This document shows, piece after piece, positions 32,852 through 41,600 of a stretch of DNA of 61,080 nucleotides. Position 1 is the first letter of the stretch, and every line of letters starts with the position of its first letter. Below the pieces are notes generated by a model. The model was not told where the DNA came from. It searched no databases and saw only the letters and a program-made list of their open reading frames with translations. The DNA comes from Acidobacteriaceae bacterium. Its GTDB lineage: Bacteria; Acidobacteriota; Terriglobia; Terriglobales; Acidobacteriaceae. Location: the NCBI GenBank assembly GCA_025934135.1, contig JAICYR010000002.1, positions 1-61,080 on the forward strand, written 5' to 3'. A program made the translations under genes and the position numbers.

Positions 32852-33898
32852 TCAAAAATGTGCAGCCTCGTCGCTCGCTGCCTCATCCCCCAGCGCCTTC
32901 CGCACATGCCCCGCCGAAATCCCTAGCGCGTGGACCGTCTTCCGATAGCTCTTCTCCAGCGCGTTGCCCGTTGAGTCTTGCGCCGTTGCAAGCGCCTTCG
33001 ATGTATGCGCGTCCCCGGTGGCCAGCGCGTCCGAGGTTTCCGCGCCGCCCTTCGCCAGCGCATCTTCCGTCGTGCTGCTCACTGCAATCACTCCCTGCGC
33101 CGGATGCCGCCCCGTATGGAACCACGCAATCTCCCCCGCCGGAAGCCCGTCCACGCGCGCCAGTGTCTCCGCCGGAAAATTCGACGTCTCCATCTTTTCC
33201 CTGAGCGGCCACCGCTTCGACGCCACAAACACCGACCCATTCATCGGATGCCCCACCTCGCCCAGGTTGATGATCGCCTGCACGCGCAGCGGAACCATCC
33301 GCTCGCACCGGTCCGCGCCGCACCCTTTTTCGCACATCGCCTGGTCAAAATACGACGCATGTTTCCCCGGCGAAATCCACACCACTGGCCCGCCATGCGC
33401 CGCACCCAGCGTCGACGCCCGCGCAATCTGGCTCACATCGCAGACAGTGTTTTCATGCGCCGCCGCATACCAGTACAACGCGGTCCACGCCCCTGCCGAC
33501 TCCCGCACCAGCGCCGACACATGCTCGGCATCCAGCGCATGTCCATGCCGCCCGCAGTCCGTACGCCACAAATGGTAGTAGTGGATCTCCACCTCGCGAC
33601 CAGCCGCACCCTTCTCCGGAAACACCTGTCCATAGATGGTCCCGTTCTGCGCCTGCACCGTCGGCCGCTTCACATCCGCCTTGAATTCGCTCGGCGCGTC
33701 CGAGCAGTCCCCCTGCCCCACCATGAACCTCGGCGTAAACTGCACCAGCAGCGCCTGCTCCAGAGCATCCGGCAGGCCGTCGCCATCCGAATCCGCCCGG
33801 ACCGCCCCCTGCGCCGCCACGGCATAAGAAGCGCACAGCAGAAAGATCAGACCGCACATCAACAGCCGCCGCACTAGCCGCGCCCCAATCGAATCCAT
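32852..33898 (-). CDS. Secreted protein with calcium-loop-like start and helical repeat tail
   Basis: This 348-residue protein has a signal peptide (LLMCGLIFLLCASYAVAAQ). Just after it comes a DSDGDGLPDALEQ segment resembling a thrombospondin type 3/EF-hand-like calcium loop. The middle has several cysteines (GQGDCSDAP, RTDCGRHGH, CEKGCGADRC) that probably form disulfides. From about residue 275 there are degenerate 11-12-residue units (TEDALAK..., TSDALAT..., TSKALAT..., TGNALEK...) likely to form an amphipathic helix. I recognise no function. Confidence 0.75.
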   Translation of the reverse strand: MDSIGARLVRRLLMCGLIFLLCASYAVAAQGAVRADSDGDGLPDALEQALLVQFTPRFMVGQGDCSDAPSEFKADVKRPTVQAQNGTIYGQVFPEKGAAGREVEIHYYHLWRTDCGRHGHALDAEHVSALVRESAGAWTALYWYAAAHENTVCDVSQIARASTLGAAHGGPVVWISPGKHASYFDQAMCEKGCGADRCERMVPLRVQAIINLGEVGHPMNGSVFVASKRWPLREKMETSNFPAETLARVDGLPAGEIAWFHTGRHPAQGVIAVSSTTEDALAKGGAETSDALATGDAHTSKALATAQDSTGNALEKSYRKTVHALGISAGHVRKALGDEAASDEAAHF

Positions 33899-33934
33899 TC
33901 GTCCCGCATCCTCCCGCAGTCCCTATTATCACGC

Positions 33935-33966
33935 CAGAAAAGGAAAGGCCCCGCCGAGACGGGGCC
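33935..33966 (-). terminator. Intrinsic terminator of nrdJ
   Basis: On the minus strand GGCCCCG-TCTCGG-CGGGGCC is followed by TTTCCTTTTCTG, about 25 bases after the nrdJ stop codon. Confidence 0.8.
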
Positions 33967-33991
33967 AATCGGGTCCATGCAGCGTTTGCTC

Positions 33992-36900
33992 TTAGCTGCA
34001 CCCGCTCGTCGAGCCACAGCTCATGCAGCGGTAGCAGCTTCCATTCCGCACCATGATAGCTCCGCACGTGTGGCAGCTTGGAGCATCGCCCATGTCGTAC
34101 ATCTCCTTCATGGCATCGGCTGCGTGAAACACCCCGCGGTCCTGCAAATGCAGCTCGCCTTCACTCGCGCCCGCCAGGTCGGAAATAATCCCGCCCTGCG
34201 GCGCCGCCGTAGCGCCCATCCCTCGCGTTGAAGCATGCTGCTCAGGCGCAATCGGCCCTTCGCTCGGAACCACTCCCGCCACCGGCACCGCTGCCCCCGC
34301 CGGAGCCAGTCCCACAAACAGCGACAACTGCTGCCCCGACAGGAACCGCAACTGGAGCCACCGGAAGATGTAGTCCATCACCGACTTCGCGTACCCAATC
34401 TGCTCGTTGCCCGTCCAGCCCGAAGGCTCAAATCGGCTGTGTGCGAATTTCTCGCACAGCACCCGCAGCGGAACCCCATGCTGAAGCGCCAGCGAAATTG
34501 CCGTCGCAAAGCTGTCCATCAGCCCCGCCACCGTCGAGCCTTCCTTCGCCATGCGGATAAAAATCTCGCCCGGCTGCCCATTCGGATACAGCCCGACCGT
34601 GATGTATCCCTCATGTCCGGCAATGCCGAACTTGTGCGTCAGCGACGGCCGCTCCTCCGGCAGCCTGTGTCGCACCGCCCGCGGAGGCGCCTTCAGGTCC
34701 TGCTCCTCCGTCAGGGCTGAATCCACGCCCAGCGATGCCAGCGCCGCCGTGAACGCGCTCGCCGCTCCACTCACGGATCGCGCCGTCACTTCGATCTTCT
34801 CCGCCAGCTTCGCTTCCAGCGTCTTCACATCGTCCGCCGGAGCCGCCTTGCCCGTCGCAATCGCGGCCAGCACGCGGTCCGCCGCCGCGTTCAGCGTCTC
34901 ATCGGCGCTCGCGCCCTTGATCGCCTTCGCCTTGTTCCCGTCGGAAACATTCAGCGGCTGCGCGCCCTTTGATCCATCGCGATAAATCGCCACGGCCTTC
35001 AGGCCCTGCCGCCACGACTCCAGGTAAGCCTCGGCAACGTCCTCCACCGAGCAGTCATGCGGCAGATTCACCGTCTTTGAAATCGCGCCCGACAAAAACG
35101 GCTGCGCCGCGGACATCATCTTGATGTGCCCCATGTAGTGGATCGACCGCGTGCCCTTCGACGGCTTGAACGAGCAGTCGAACACCGCCAGATGCTCCGG
35201 CTTGATTCCCGGCGCGCCTTCAATCGTTCCGGTGGCGTCAATGTAGCTCACAATCACGTCCACCTGCTTGTTGTTGTAGCCCAGCTTGAACAGCGCCGCC
35301 GGCACCGTGTTGTTCACAATCTTGATCATGCCGCCGCCGACCAGCTTCTTATACTTCACCAGCGCCAGATCCGGCTCAATGCCCGTCGTATCGCAATCCA
35401 TCATGAAGCCGATCGTCCCCGTCGGAGCCAGCACCGTCACCTGCGAATTGCGATACCCATGCTTCTCGCCGTGCGCCAGCGCCTTGTCCCAGCAGTCGCG
35501 GCTCGCTTCCAGCAACTCGTCAAACTGCGGCACAGCAAACGTCTTGTCGCCCGCCGTGCGCGACTTCCCAATGTTGTTCACCTCGGCCCTGTGCATCCGG
35601 ATCACATCCAGAAACGGCTCGCGGTTCACATAAAATCCCGGGCACGCGCCGCCGTTCCGCTCCGCGCTCGCTGTCAGCGGAGTGGCCGACCCAAGCGCCG
35701 GGCACTTCTCCGCAACCCGCGATGACTGCAAATACGCCTCGCCGCACATGATCGCCGTCAGCGTCGCCGCAAAGTCGCGCCCCGCGTCCGAGTCATACGG
35801 AAGCCCGAACGCCATCAGCAGCGCGCCCAGGTTTGCATACCCCAGCCCTAGCGGCCGGTAGTCATGCGAGTTCCGCGCAATCGACTCAGTCGGATACCCG
35901 GAGTTGTCCACCAGAATCTCCATCGCAGTAATCAGAATGTCGATGGCCGCCCGGTACGCCGCAATATCAAATGTGCCCGCCGGAGTTACAAACTTCAGCA
36001 GGTTGAAACTCGCCAGGTTGCACGCCGAGTTGTCCAGAAACATATATTCCGAGCACGGATTTGACGCATTGATCCGCGCCGTGTTCTTCGACGTATGCCA
36101 CCGATTAATGGTCGAGTCATACTGCATTCCCGGATCGCCGCACTGCCACGTAGCGTCCGCAATCTTGTGCATCAGGTCGCGCGCCTTGTAGGTCTTCACC
36201 GGAGTGCCGTCCTTCACCGTGCGCGTCGCAAACTCGCCGTCCTTCTCGAACGCGCGCATAAACTCGTCCGTCACCCGCACCGAGTTGTTCGCGTTCTGGA
36301 AGAAAATGCTCGAATACGCCTCGCTATCCGGCCCGGACGAGCCGTCATAGCCTTCGCGCATCAGCGCCCAGGCCTTCGCCTCCTCCTTCATCTTGCACTC
36401 GACAAAATCCACAATGTCCGGATGGTCCACATTCAGGATCACCATCTTCGCGGCGCGCCGCGTCTTCCCGCCCGACTTAATCACGCCCGCAAAAGCGTCA
36501 AATCCGCGCATAAAGCTCAGCGGCCCAGAAGCCGTACCGCCGCCCGAAAGCTGCTCCATCGACCCGCGCAGGCTCGAAAGGTTCGACCCCGTTCCCGACC
36601 CCCACTTGAACAACATCCCTTCCGTCTTCGCCAGCGTCAGAATCGAGTCCAGCGAGTCCTCCACGGCATTAATAAAGCACGCCGAGCACTGCGGCTTCCG
36701 ATAGCCCGCCACCGAAAACTCAATCGCGCAGGTGTGCTGGTTCCAGTGCCAGTTCTGCGCGTCCGAATTCGGCTCCAGCCGGTCGCACCCCACGTTGAAC
36801 CACACTGGAGAATTGAACGCCGCCTTCTGCGTCACCAGCAGATGCACCAGCTCGTCATGGAAAATCGCCGCGTCCTCCGGCGTCGAGAAATACCCACCCG

Positions 36901-37243
36901 CCAGGCCCCAGTCCCTAACCGTCTCCGCCACCCGTCCTACAAGCTGCCGCACGCCCGTCTCGCGCTCCGGCGTCCCCATCTGCCCATGCAGATACTTGCT
37001 GGCCACAATGTTGGTCGCCGTCATCGACCAGTCGACCGGAACCTCTACGTCCTTCTGCTCAAAAATCGTCTTGCCCGCGGCATCGGTGATCAGTGCCGTC
37101 CGGCGCTCCCACTGAACCTCGTCATAGGGAGAAACCTTGGACTTCGAGAAAAAACGGCTAAACCGCAGCGCGGACGCAGAGCCGCCTTCCCTGGCGGCAG
37201 TGGAGGTGGCGGTTACAACGGATTTGTGGGTGGCCTCAGCCAT
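33992..37243 (-). CDS. nrdJ: B12-dependent (class II) ribonucleotide reductase
   Basis: This 1083-residue adenosylcobalamin enzyme reduces ribonucleotides to deoxyribonucleotides. The N-terminal part has YDEVQWERRTALITD and the barrel begins with FNSPVWFNVG. The substrate and radical-site regions include NPCSEYMFLDNSACNLASFNL and CPGFYVNREP, and phosphate-binding APTGTIGFMM follows. The C-terminus ends in a zinc-ribbon-like tail, CHTCGAIMVRNGSCYRC, then redox-type cysteines CGSTSGCS. GGAGGAG lies nine bases before the ATG. A candidate NrdR site upstream suggests repression by NrdR. No nrdAB genes are seen here. Confidence 0.96.
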   Translation of the reverse strand: MAEATHKSVVTATSTAAREGGSASALRFSRFFSKSKVSPYDEVQWERRTALITDAAGKTIFEQKDVEVPVDWSMTATNIVASKYLHGQMGTPERETGVRQLVGRVAETVRDWGLAGGYFSTPEDAAIFHDELVHLLVTQKAAFNSPVWFNVGCDRLEPNSDAQNWHWNQHTCAIEFSVAGYRKPQCSACFINAVEDSLDSILTLAKTEGMLFKWGSGTGSNLSSLRGSMEQLSGGGTASGPLSFMRGFDAFAGVIKSGGKTRRAAKMVILNVDHPDIVDFVECKMKEEAKAWALMREGYDGSSGPDSEAYSSIFFQNANNSVRVTDEFMRAFEKDGEFATRTVKDGTPVKTYKARDLMHKIADATWQCGDPGMQYDSTINRWHTSKNTARINASNPCSEYMFLDNSACNLASFNLLKFVTPAGTFDIAAYRAAIDILITAMEILVDNSGYPTESIARNSHDYRPLGLGYANLGALLMAFGLPYDSDAGRDFAATLTAIMCGEAYLQSSRVAEKCPALGSATPLTASAERNGGACPGFYVNREPFLDVIRMHRAEVNNIGKSRTAGDKTFAVPQFDELLEASRDCWDKALAHGEKHGYRNSQVTVLAPTGTIGFMMDCDTTGIEPDLALVKYKKLVGGGMIKIVNNTVPAALFKLGYNNKQVDVIVSYIDATGTIEGAPGIKPEHLAVFDCSFKPSKGTRSIHYMGHIKMMSAAQPFLSGAISKTVNLPHDCSVEDVAEAYLESWRQGLKAVAIYRDGSKGAQPLNVSDGNKAKAIKGASADETLNAAADRVLAAIATGKAAPADDVKTLEAKLAEKIEVTARSVSGAASAFTAALASLGVDSALTEEQDLKAPPRAVRHRLPEERPSLTHKFGIAGHEGYITVGLYPNGQPGEIFIRMAKEGSTVAGLMDSFATAISLALQHGVPLRVLCEKFAHSRFEPSGWTGNEQIGYAKSVMDYIFRWLQLRFLSGQQLSLFVGLAPAGAAVPVAGVVPSEGPIAPEQHASTRGMGATAAPQGGIISDLAGASEGELHLQDRGVFHAADAMKEMYDMGDAPSCHTCGAIMVRNGSCYRCMSCGSTSGCS

Positions 37244-37446
37244 GGGAATGCTCCTCCGGGGGTAAAAAAATGGGGTACTGCTTGGACTCTTCTCATCAAG
37301 GCGGGCCGCGAAAAAGTTCGGCGGGCCCTACAATTCACGAACAACAAATGGTCAACGAGAAGATATCCAATCGGAGCTTTCTACCCCGTCGGAAACCGCC
37401 CATCTCATTGCCTGCGGCCAAAGCTCCTACAAGAGCCGCAGTTGGC

Positions 37447-37475
37447 AAAGTACCGCTGTTACTTGTGCATGTCAA
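37447..37475 (-). promoter_or_regulatory. Sigma-70-type promoter of nrdJ
   Basis: TTGACA (37475-37470) and TACTTT (37452-37447) are exactly 17 bases apart on the minus strand. Transcription would start near 37440, giving a leader of about 195 bases before the nrdJ ATG. Confidence 0.6.
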
Positions 37476-37482
37476 GCAAGAA

Positions 37483-37498
37483 CCACTACATCTTGTAT
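37483..37498 (-). promoter_or_regulatory. Candidate NrdR box upstream of nrdJ
   Basis: ATACAAGATGTAGTGG on the minus strand matches the recalled NrdR consensus ACACAATATATAGTGT at 12 of 16 positions and is a partial palindrome. It lies eight bases upstream of the -35 box. NrdR usually binds paired boxes; I do not see a clear second one. Confidence 0.5.
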
Positions 37499-37750
37499 TT
37501 TAGACGCAATCCGGTAATCCAGTGCCGCAAATTCAGGCATTCGCCTGTGGAGAACCCCCGGACCCCGCTCTGCTCGCGATCTAGGCGCTTCAAAGGTCAG
37601 TGCCAAGTTGGGCTTCGACGGATAATCCCTATTCCCTGATCCCTGATCCCTGCCTTTCCGACCCTACTCCCCACCCCCTTGCCCCACAAGACGCAGAACC
37701 ATTGCATCTTTTGTGGAAAGCTGTGGAACTCGTGGACAACCAGGACTGGA

Positions 37751-37846
37751 GGGTGGCCCACACCGGGGTCCCCACACCGGGGCCCCCGTGAACAGGTCTT
37801 CGTTCGTGGGGTGGACTCAAGCCTGGTTTTGGCTTGAATGGGGAAC
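37751..37846 (+). repeat. Family B repeat (copy 3) interrupted by element C
   Basis: GGGTGGCCCAC at the left and CTCAAGCCTGGTTTTGGCTTGAATGGGGAAC at the right are the two parts of a B element. They are separated by about 51 bases (37763-37813) that carry element C: CCGGGG..., AACAGGTCTTCGTTCG, TGGGGTGG. The C copy has a partial internal duplication of CCGGGGTCCCCACA. Confidence 0.75.
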
Positions 37847-37862
37847 AAACACTAAAACCTGC

Positions 37863-37949
37863 GGGTGCCCCATCCTTTCGCGCACCGGGGTCCCCGTGAA
37901 CAGGTCTTCGTTCACGGGGTGGTAGTCTTCATCGTGCGAAAGGGTGGGT
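37863..37949 (+). repeat. Family A repeat (copy 7) interrupted by element C
   Basis: GGGTGCCCCATCCTTTCGCGCA and TCATCGTGCGAAAGGGTGGG are the two arms of an A element. In its loop lies element C, 37885-37922. Element C is itself a hairpin: CCGGGGTCCCCGTGAAC pairs with GTTCACGGGGTGG around AGGTCTTC. Confidence 0.8.
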
Positions 37950-38025
37950 AGACCTGCGAGGCATCCAATTTTGTCAAGTGCCACCAGAGTCTAAGTGGCT
38001 GCAACAACGATATTTACCAGATGCA

Positions 38026-38103
38026 TATAATTTCGCTGAATTTGGTAAAATAGAACTTAGATGGAGATCGACAGAAGGCGCAGCCGCAAGCTGCGCCTTT
38101 CGT
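38026..38103 (+). ncRNA. Candidate small RNA unit (promoter box plus terminator)
   Basis: A TATAAT box at 38026-38031 is flanked by a perfect 7-bp inverted repeat, TTTACCA (38013-38019) and TGGTAAA (38043-38049). A strong hairpin follows, AAGGCGCAGC-CGCAA-GCTGCGCCTT (38075-38099), with a T-rich tail. No credible protein lies between. A transcript of about 60-65 nt would run from about 38038 to 38103. No clear -35 box is seen. Confidence 0.35.
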
Positions 38104-38127
38104 GTTCTTACTGGATTGACACTAACG

Positions 38128-38190
38128 ATGTCATCCTGAGCGAAGACGCTCGCGCAAGAGCGCGAACGTCGAAGTCGAAGGATCTGCGGT
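38128..38190 (+). repeat. Dispersed repeat D (GTCATCCTGAGCGAAG type)
   Basis: The sequence TCATCCTGAGCGAAGACG at the left and GTCGAAGGATCTGCGG at the right are a form I recall as common between genes in this phylum. A fragment with CCTGAGCGAAGGTCGAAGGG appears again near 38425-38450. Confidence 0.5.
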
Positions 38191-38226
38191 TCTGCCGAGG
38201 TGGAATCGCAACCCTAGGTATTTGGT

Positions 38227-38267
38227 GGGTGGCCCACTCAAGCCTGATTTTGGCTTGAGTGGGGGAC
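38227..38267 (+). repeat. Palindromic repeat, family B (copy 4)
   Basis: GGGTGGCCCACTCAAGCC pairs with GGCTTGAGTGGGGGAC around a short loop. It is an uninterrupted copy and shows what copy 3 looked like before element C. The rest of 38268-38658 contains no gene and no further clear signal. Confidence 0.85.
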
Positions 38268-38658
38268 AGCATTCTATAACTAAGTATTTGAAAAAGGCTG
38301 ACTTGCGCCCAACTCGTTGACCAGGGCTGACTTACGGCCGCCACCAGCCGCTAACTTAAACAAAAGAAAGGAAAACACGAGAATTTCGTCGAAAATCTCC
38401 GCATGGTGCGGGTGGCATACCCTGCCCTGAGCGAAGGTCGAAGGGTCTCGCTTTTGAGAAATGGGCCACGAGATCAATCAACGCCCATTCCTCCGGCCAG
38501 CCAGCCGAAGGTCAATCTAACTCATTGAAGCCAGAGAAGATTCTTACAAGTTCTCTGAAATCAATAAATTCCATGAAGGCTAATTTTCAGAAACCATATT
38601 AGAATCAATGAACTACAGTATCGACCATAAAAAAATTCGCCAAAAGCTGCCGCGACAT

Positions 38659-41600
38659 CTACACCTGATTGACATTGAACCCTCCCACCGCGATCCTCGG
38701 CTTCTCCCCTCGCGTATCGGCCTGGTTCAGTTCGACTGAAATGGTCTGCCGCTCCCCTGGCATCAGCGTCACATAGTTGTCGCTGTAGATGGTCGGCAAA
38801 ATCCGGTCGCCTGACTTCTCCCGCACCGCCTTCAGCCGGACCATCAGCGCTGGACCCGCGGACGTGTTCTCAAGCTCGGTCGTCAGCCGCCATACGCTGC
38901 CGTCCTGCTTGGCCGTGGTCGTGGCCTTCACCTGGGCCTTGTCCAGCTCCCGGATCGCACGGTAGTTCCCCTCCTCCAGCCCCCGCATATAGAGGTTGCT
39001 GGAGACGACGGCCCCCGCTCTGGTCAGCGTCAGCCGCAGGAAATGCACCGGCGTCAGCCCCTGCGGGTACTTCATCGGGATGCACGACTCCGTGCTGTCC
39101 TCCTTGCTGTCCACCGATGCGGTCTTGGACCACTTACTGGTTCCATCGAAGTTCAGCACCTCGACCTTGGCGGTCAGGCCGGAGACATCGCCGCCGCTGT
39201 AGTTCACCACCTCGATGGCGTCGGTCTCGCGGTTCCATTGGATATGGAGCGGCTCCGACCCCTTTTTGCACCCGAAGTAGGCCGCCGTCGGCTCGAAGTA
39301 GTAGTCGTAGGTCTGCCACACAAACGAGGGCCAGCACGGATGACTCATCCATAGCAGCACGCCCATCCGGTACTTGCTCTGCGCCTCGAAGATGGCGCGG
39401 TAGCCTTCATAGTTCAGGAACTGGGCCAGCGTCACCCACTCCTCGGCGTCCTTCGCGCCGCCGTAGTCGTTGTCGATCATCGACCGGAAGGTCCGCCCGC
39501 CCTGCGCCCCGTCTAGGCAGAAGTCGTGCAGGCCCCAGTCCAGCCCCTGCGGCCACATCGCCTGCTCCGGCATCATCCGCCGCACGCTCTCAATTGGCGG
39601 AATGTTCGGCATCCCGATCTCGCTGTGCAGCTTGCTGTCCGCCAACCGGAAGTAGAACACCGGCGGCAGCGCGTTATAAGGCCCGTGCCCGCTCACTGTG
39701 TCATCCGCCGAGCTGGGAATGTAGTGCATCTCCGCATCGAGCTCCGCAATCGCCTTGCGCAGACCGCTCTCCAGCCTCGGAGGCGGATAGCCCTCGTTCC
39801 GTCCGCAATACAGGCCCATCGAGGCATGGTTCCGAACCCGCAGGATCAGGTCGCGTGCATTGCGCAGGAACAGAGCGTCGTCATTGGGGTTCGGCCCGTC
39901 CCACGGATTGGCCAGCCAGAAGTCCTGCCACACCACAATCCCGTGCCGGTCGCAGGCTTCGTAGAAGGCCTCGTCGCCAATCTGACCCACCCAGTTCCGT
40001 ACCATCGTGAAGTTCATCTCGCGGTGGTATCGCGCCGCCGTATCGTACTCGCGCCCGCGGTAGCGCAGCATCGACTCGCTGAAGCCCCAGTTGCCGCCCT
40101 TCGCCACGAACCGCCGCCCGTTCACCCACATCCGCAGCTTCCCGCCATCTTCGGAATAGGTCCACCGCCGAAGCCCGGCCTTGAACCGCTTCGTGTCCGA
40201 CGACTTCTGGTGATGGGCCTCGAAGGAAAGCTCCGCGTCATACAGGTGCGGCTCGCCATAGCCGTTCGGCCACCACAACTTCGGGTTCTTAATTCGGAGT
40301 GCGGCGTGAGTGTTGGGATCGAGCTTCACGTGCTGCGTCGCCGAGCCTTGTAGCTCGACCTCCTGCTCGAACCGCACATCGCCCAACCGCCCGCGCAGCG
40401 TGCCCTTCACCGCGTGCGGCTCATGATTCACCAGGTCGACCTCCACCGTCACATCCGCCCGCGAGTTGTCGGGAAGCGGAAGGTTGGTCGAGACGAACGG
40501 GTTCTCCACCGTCACCGCGCCCGTCTTCGTCAGGTACACATCGCCCCAGATGCCGGTGTTTCGGCCGCGAATCGTCGGAATCCAGTCCCAGCCAATCGAG
40601 GCGTGGTACGTCGGGTTGTCCGCTCCCAGCGCGCCGCCGTTCTTTCCCGGAGCTTCGAAGGTCTTCTGCTTGCAGCTTCCCGGCGTATCGTTCTTCTCGA
40701 TCCTCACGGCCAGCGCATTCGGCTTACCCGACGCCACCTTGCCCGTCACATCGAAGCGCCCGCGCATGAAGCCGCCCTCAATGCGCCCCAGTTTCTCGCC
40801 ATTCAGGAAGACATCGGCCTTCCAGTTGATGCCGTCGAAGTTCAGCCAGACTGCCTCGCCGCTCTCCACCGCCGGAGCCTCAAACTCCGTCCGATACCAG
40901 AAGTCCGAGTAGAAATACGAGTCCGAGATATAAAGCTGGTTCTGCCCATAATTAGGGTCGGGAATCGCGCCCACATTCAGATACGAGCTCAGCACCGTTC
41001 CGGGAACCGTGGCCACAACCCAGCCATCGTCCTTATACCCGCTCTTCGCAACCGCCTCTCCCGGATCGGCGACAAAGTTCGACCGCTGCACCCGCCACGC
41101 GCCTCCGGCCAGCTTCAACTTTCCGTCCGCACTTGGACCCGCCGCCGGATGCGCCTTCGCCACCGGCCCGCCCTTCCCAAACACCTCAATCTCGCTCAGG
41201 ATGTAACCAGCCGGAGACGTGGGCCGCGTCATCAGCACCCGCACATACCGCGCCGTCGCGGGCTTCGCCAGCTTGATGTCATCCACCTGATCGGTTCCAT
41301 TGGAAAACGCCCGCACATCGCGCCAGTTCTGCGCGTCATCCGACGCCTGAACAATCCCCTCGGCAGCGCGAGCAATCCAGTGCAGCGTGACGCGGTCGAA
41401 GGAGCATCGCGCACCCAGGTCCACATAGACCCATTCCTCGCCCGACCCCGCGCTCATCCACGCGCTCGAAAACGAGTACGGTCCTCCAACCTGCACCCGC
41501 TCCTTGCCGCGATAAAAGGCCACTTCTCCCAGTTGCCAAATGGAGACGAAAGGCATCGCCTCAGGCAGGTTCGACGCCGCCAGATCGACCCTGTAGTAGC

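Noticed and set aside
37244-37440. Cobalamin riboswitch in the nrdJ leader
   Set aside because: The conserved B12-box core was not seen on the minus strand, although the enzyme needs B12. A covariance search would settle it.
36095-37639. 514-codon plus-strand ORF opposite nrdJ
   Set aside because: It is an antisense shadow rich in R, H and P. NrdJ is unambiguous on the other strand.
37751-37949. Possible CRISPR array
   Set aside because: The repeats are few, palindromic, unevenly spaced and nested. There are no unique spacers of constant length and no cas genes.
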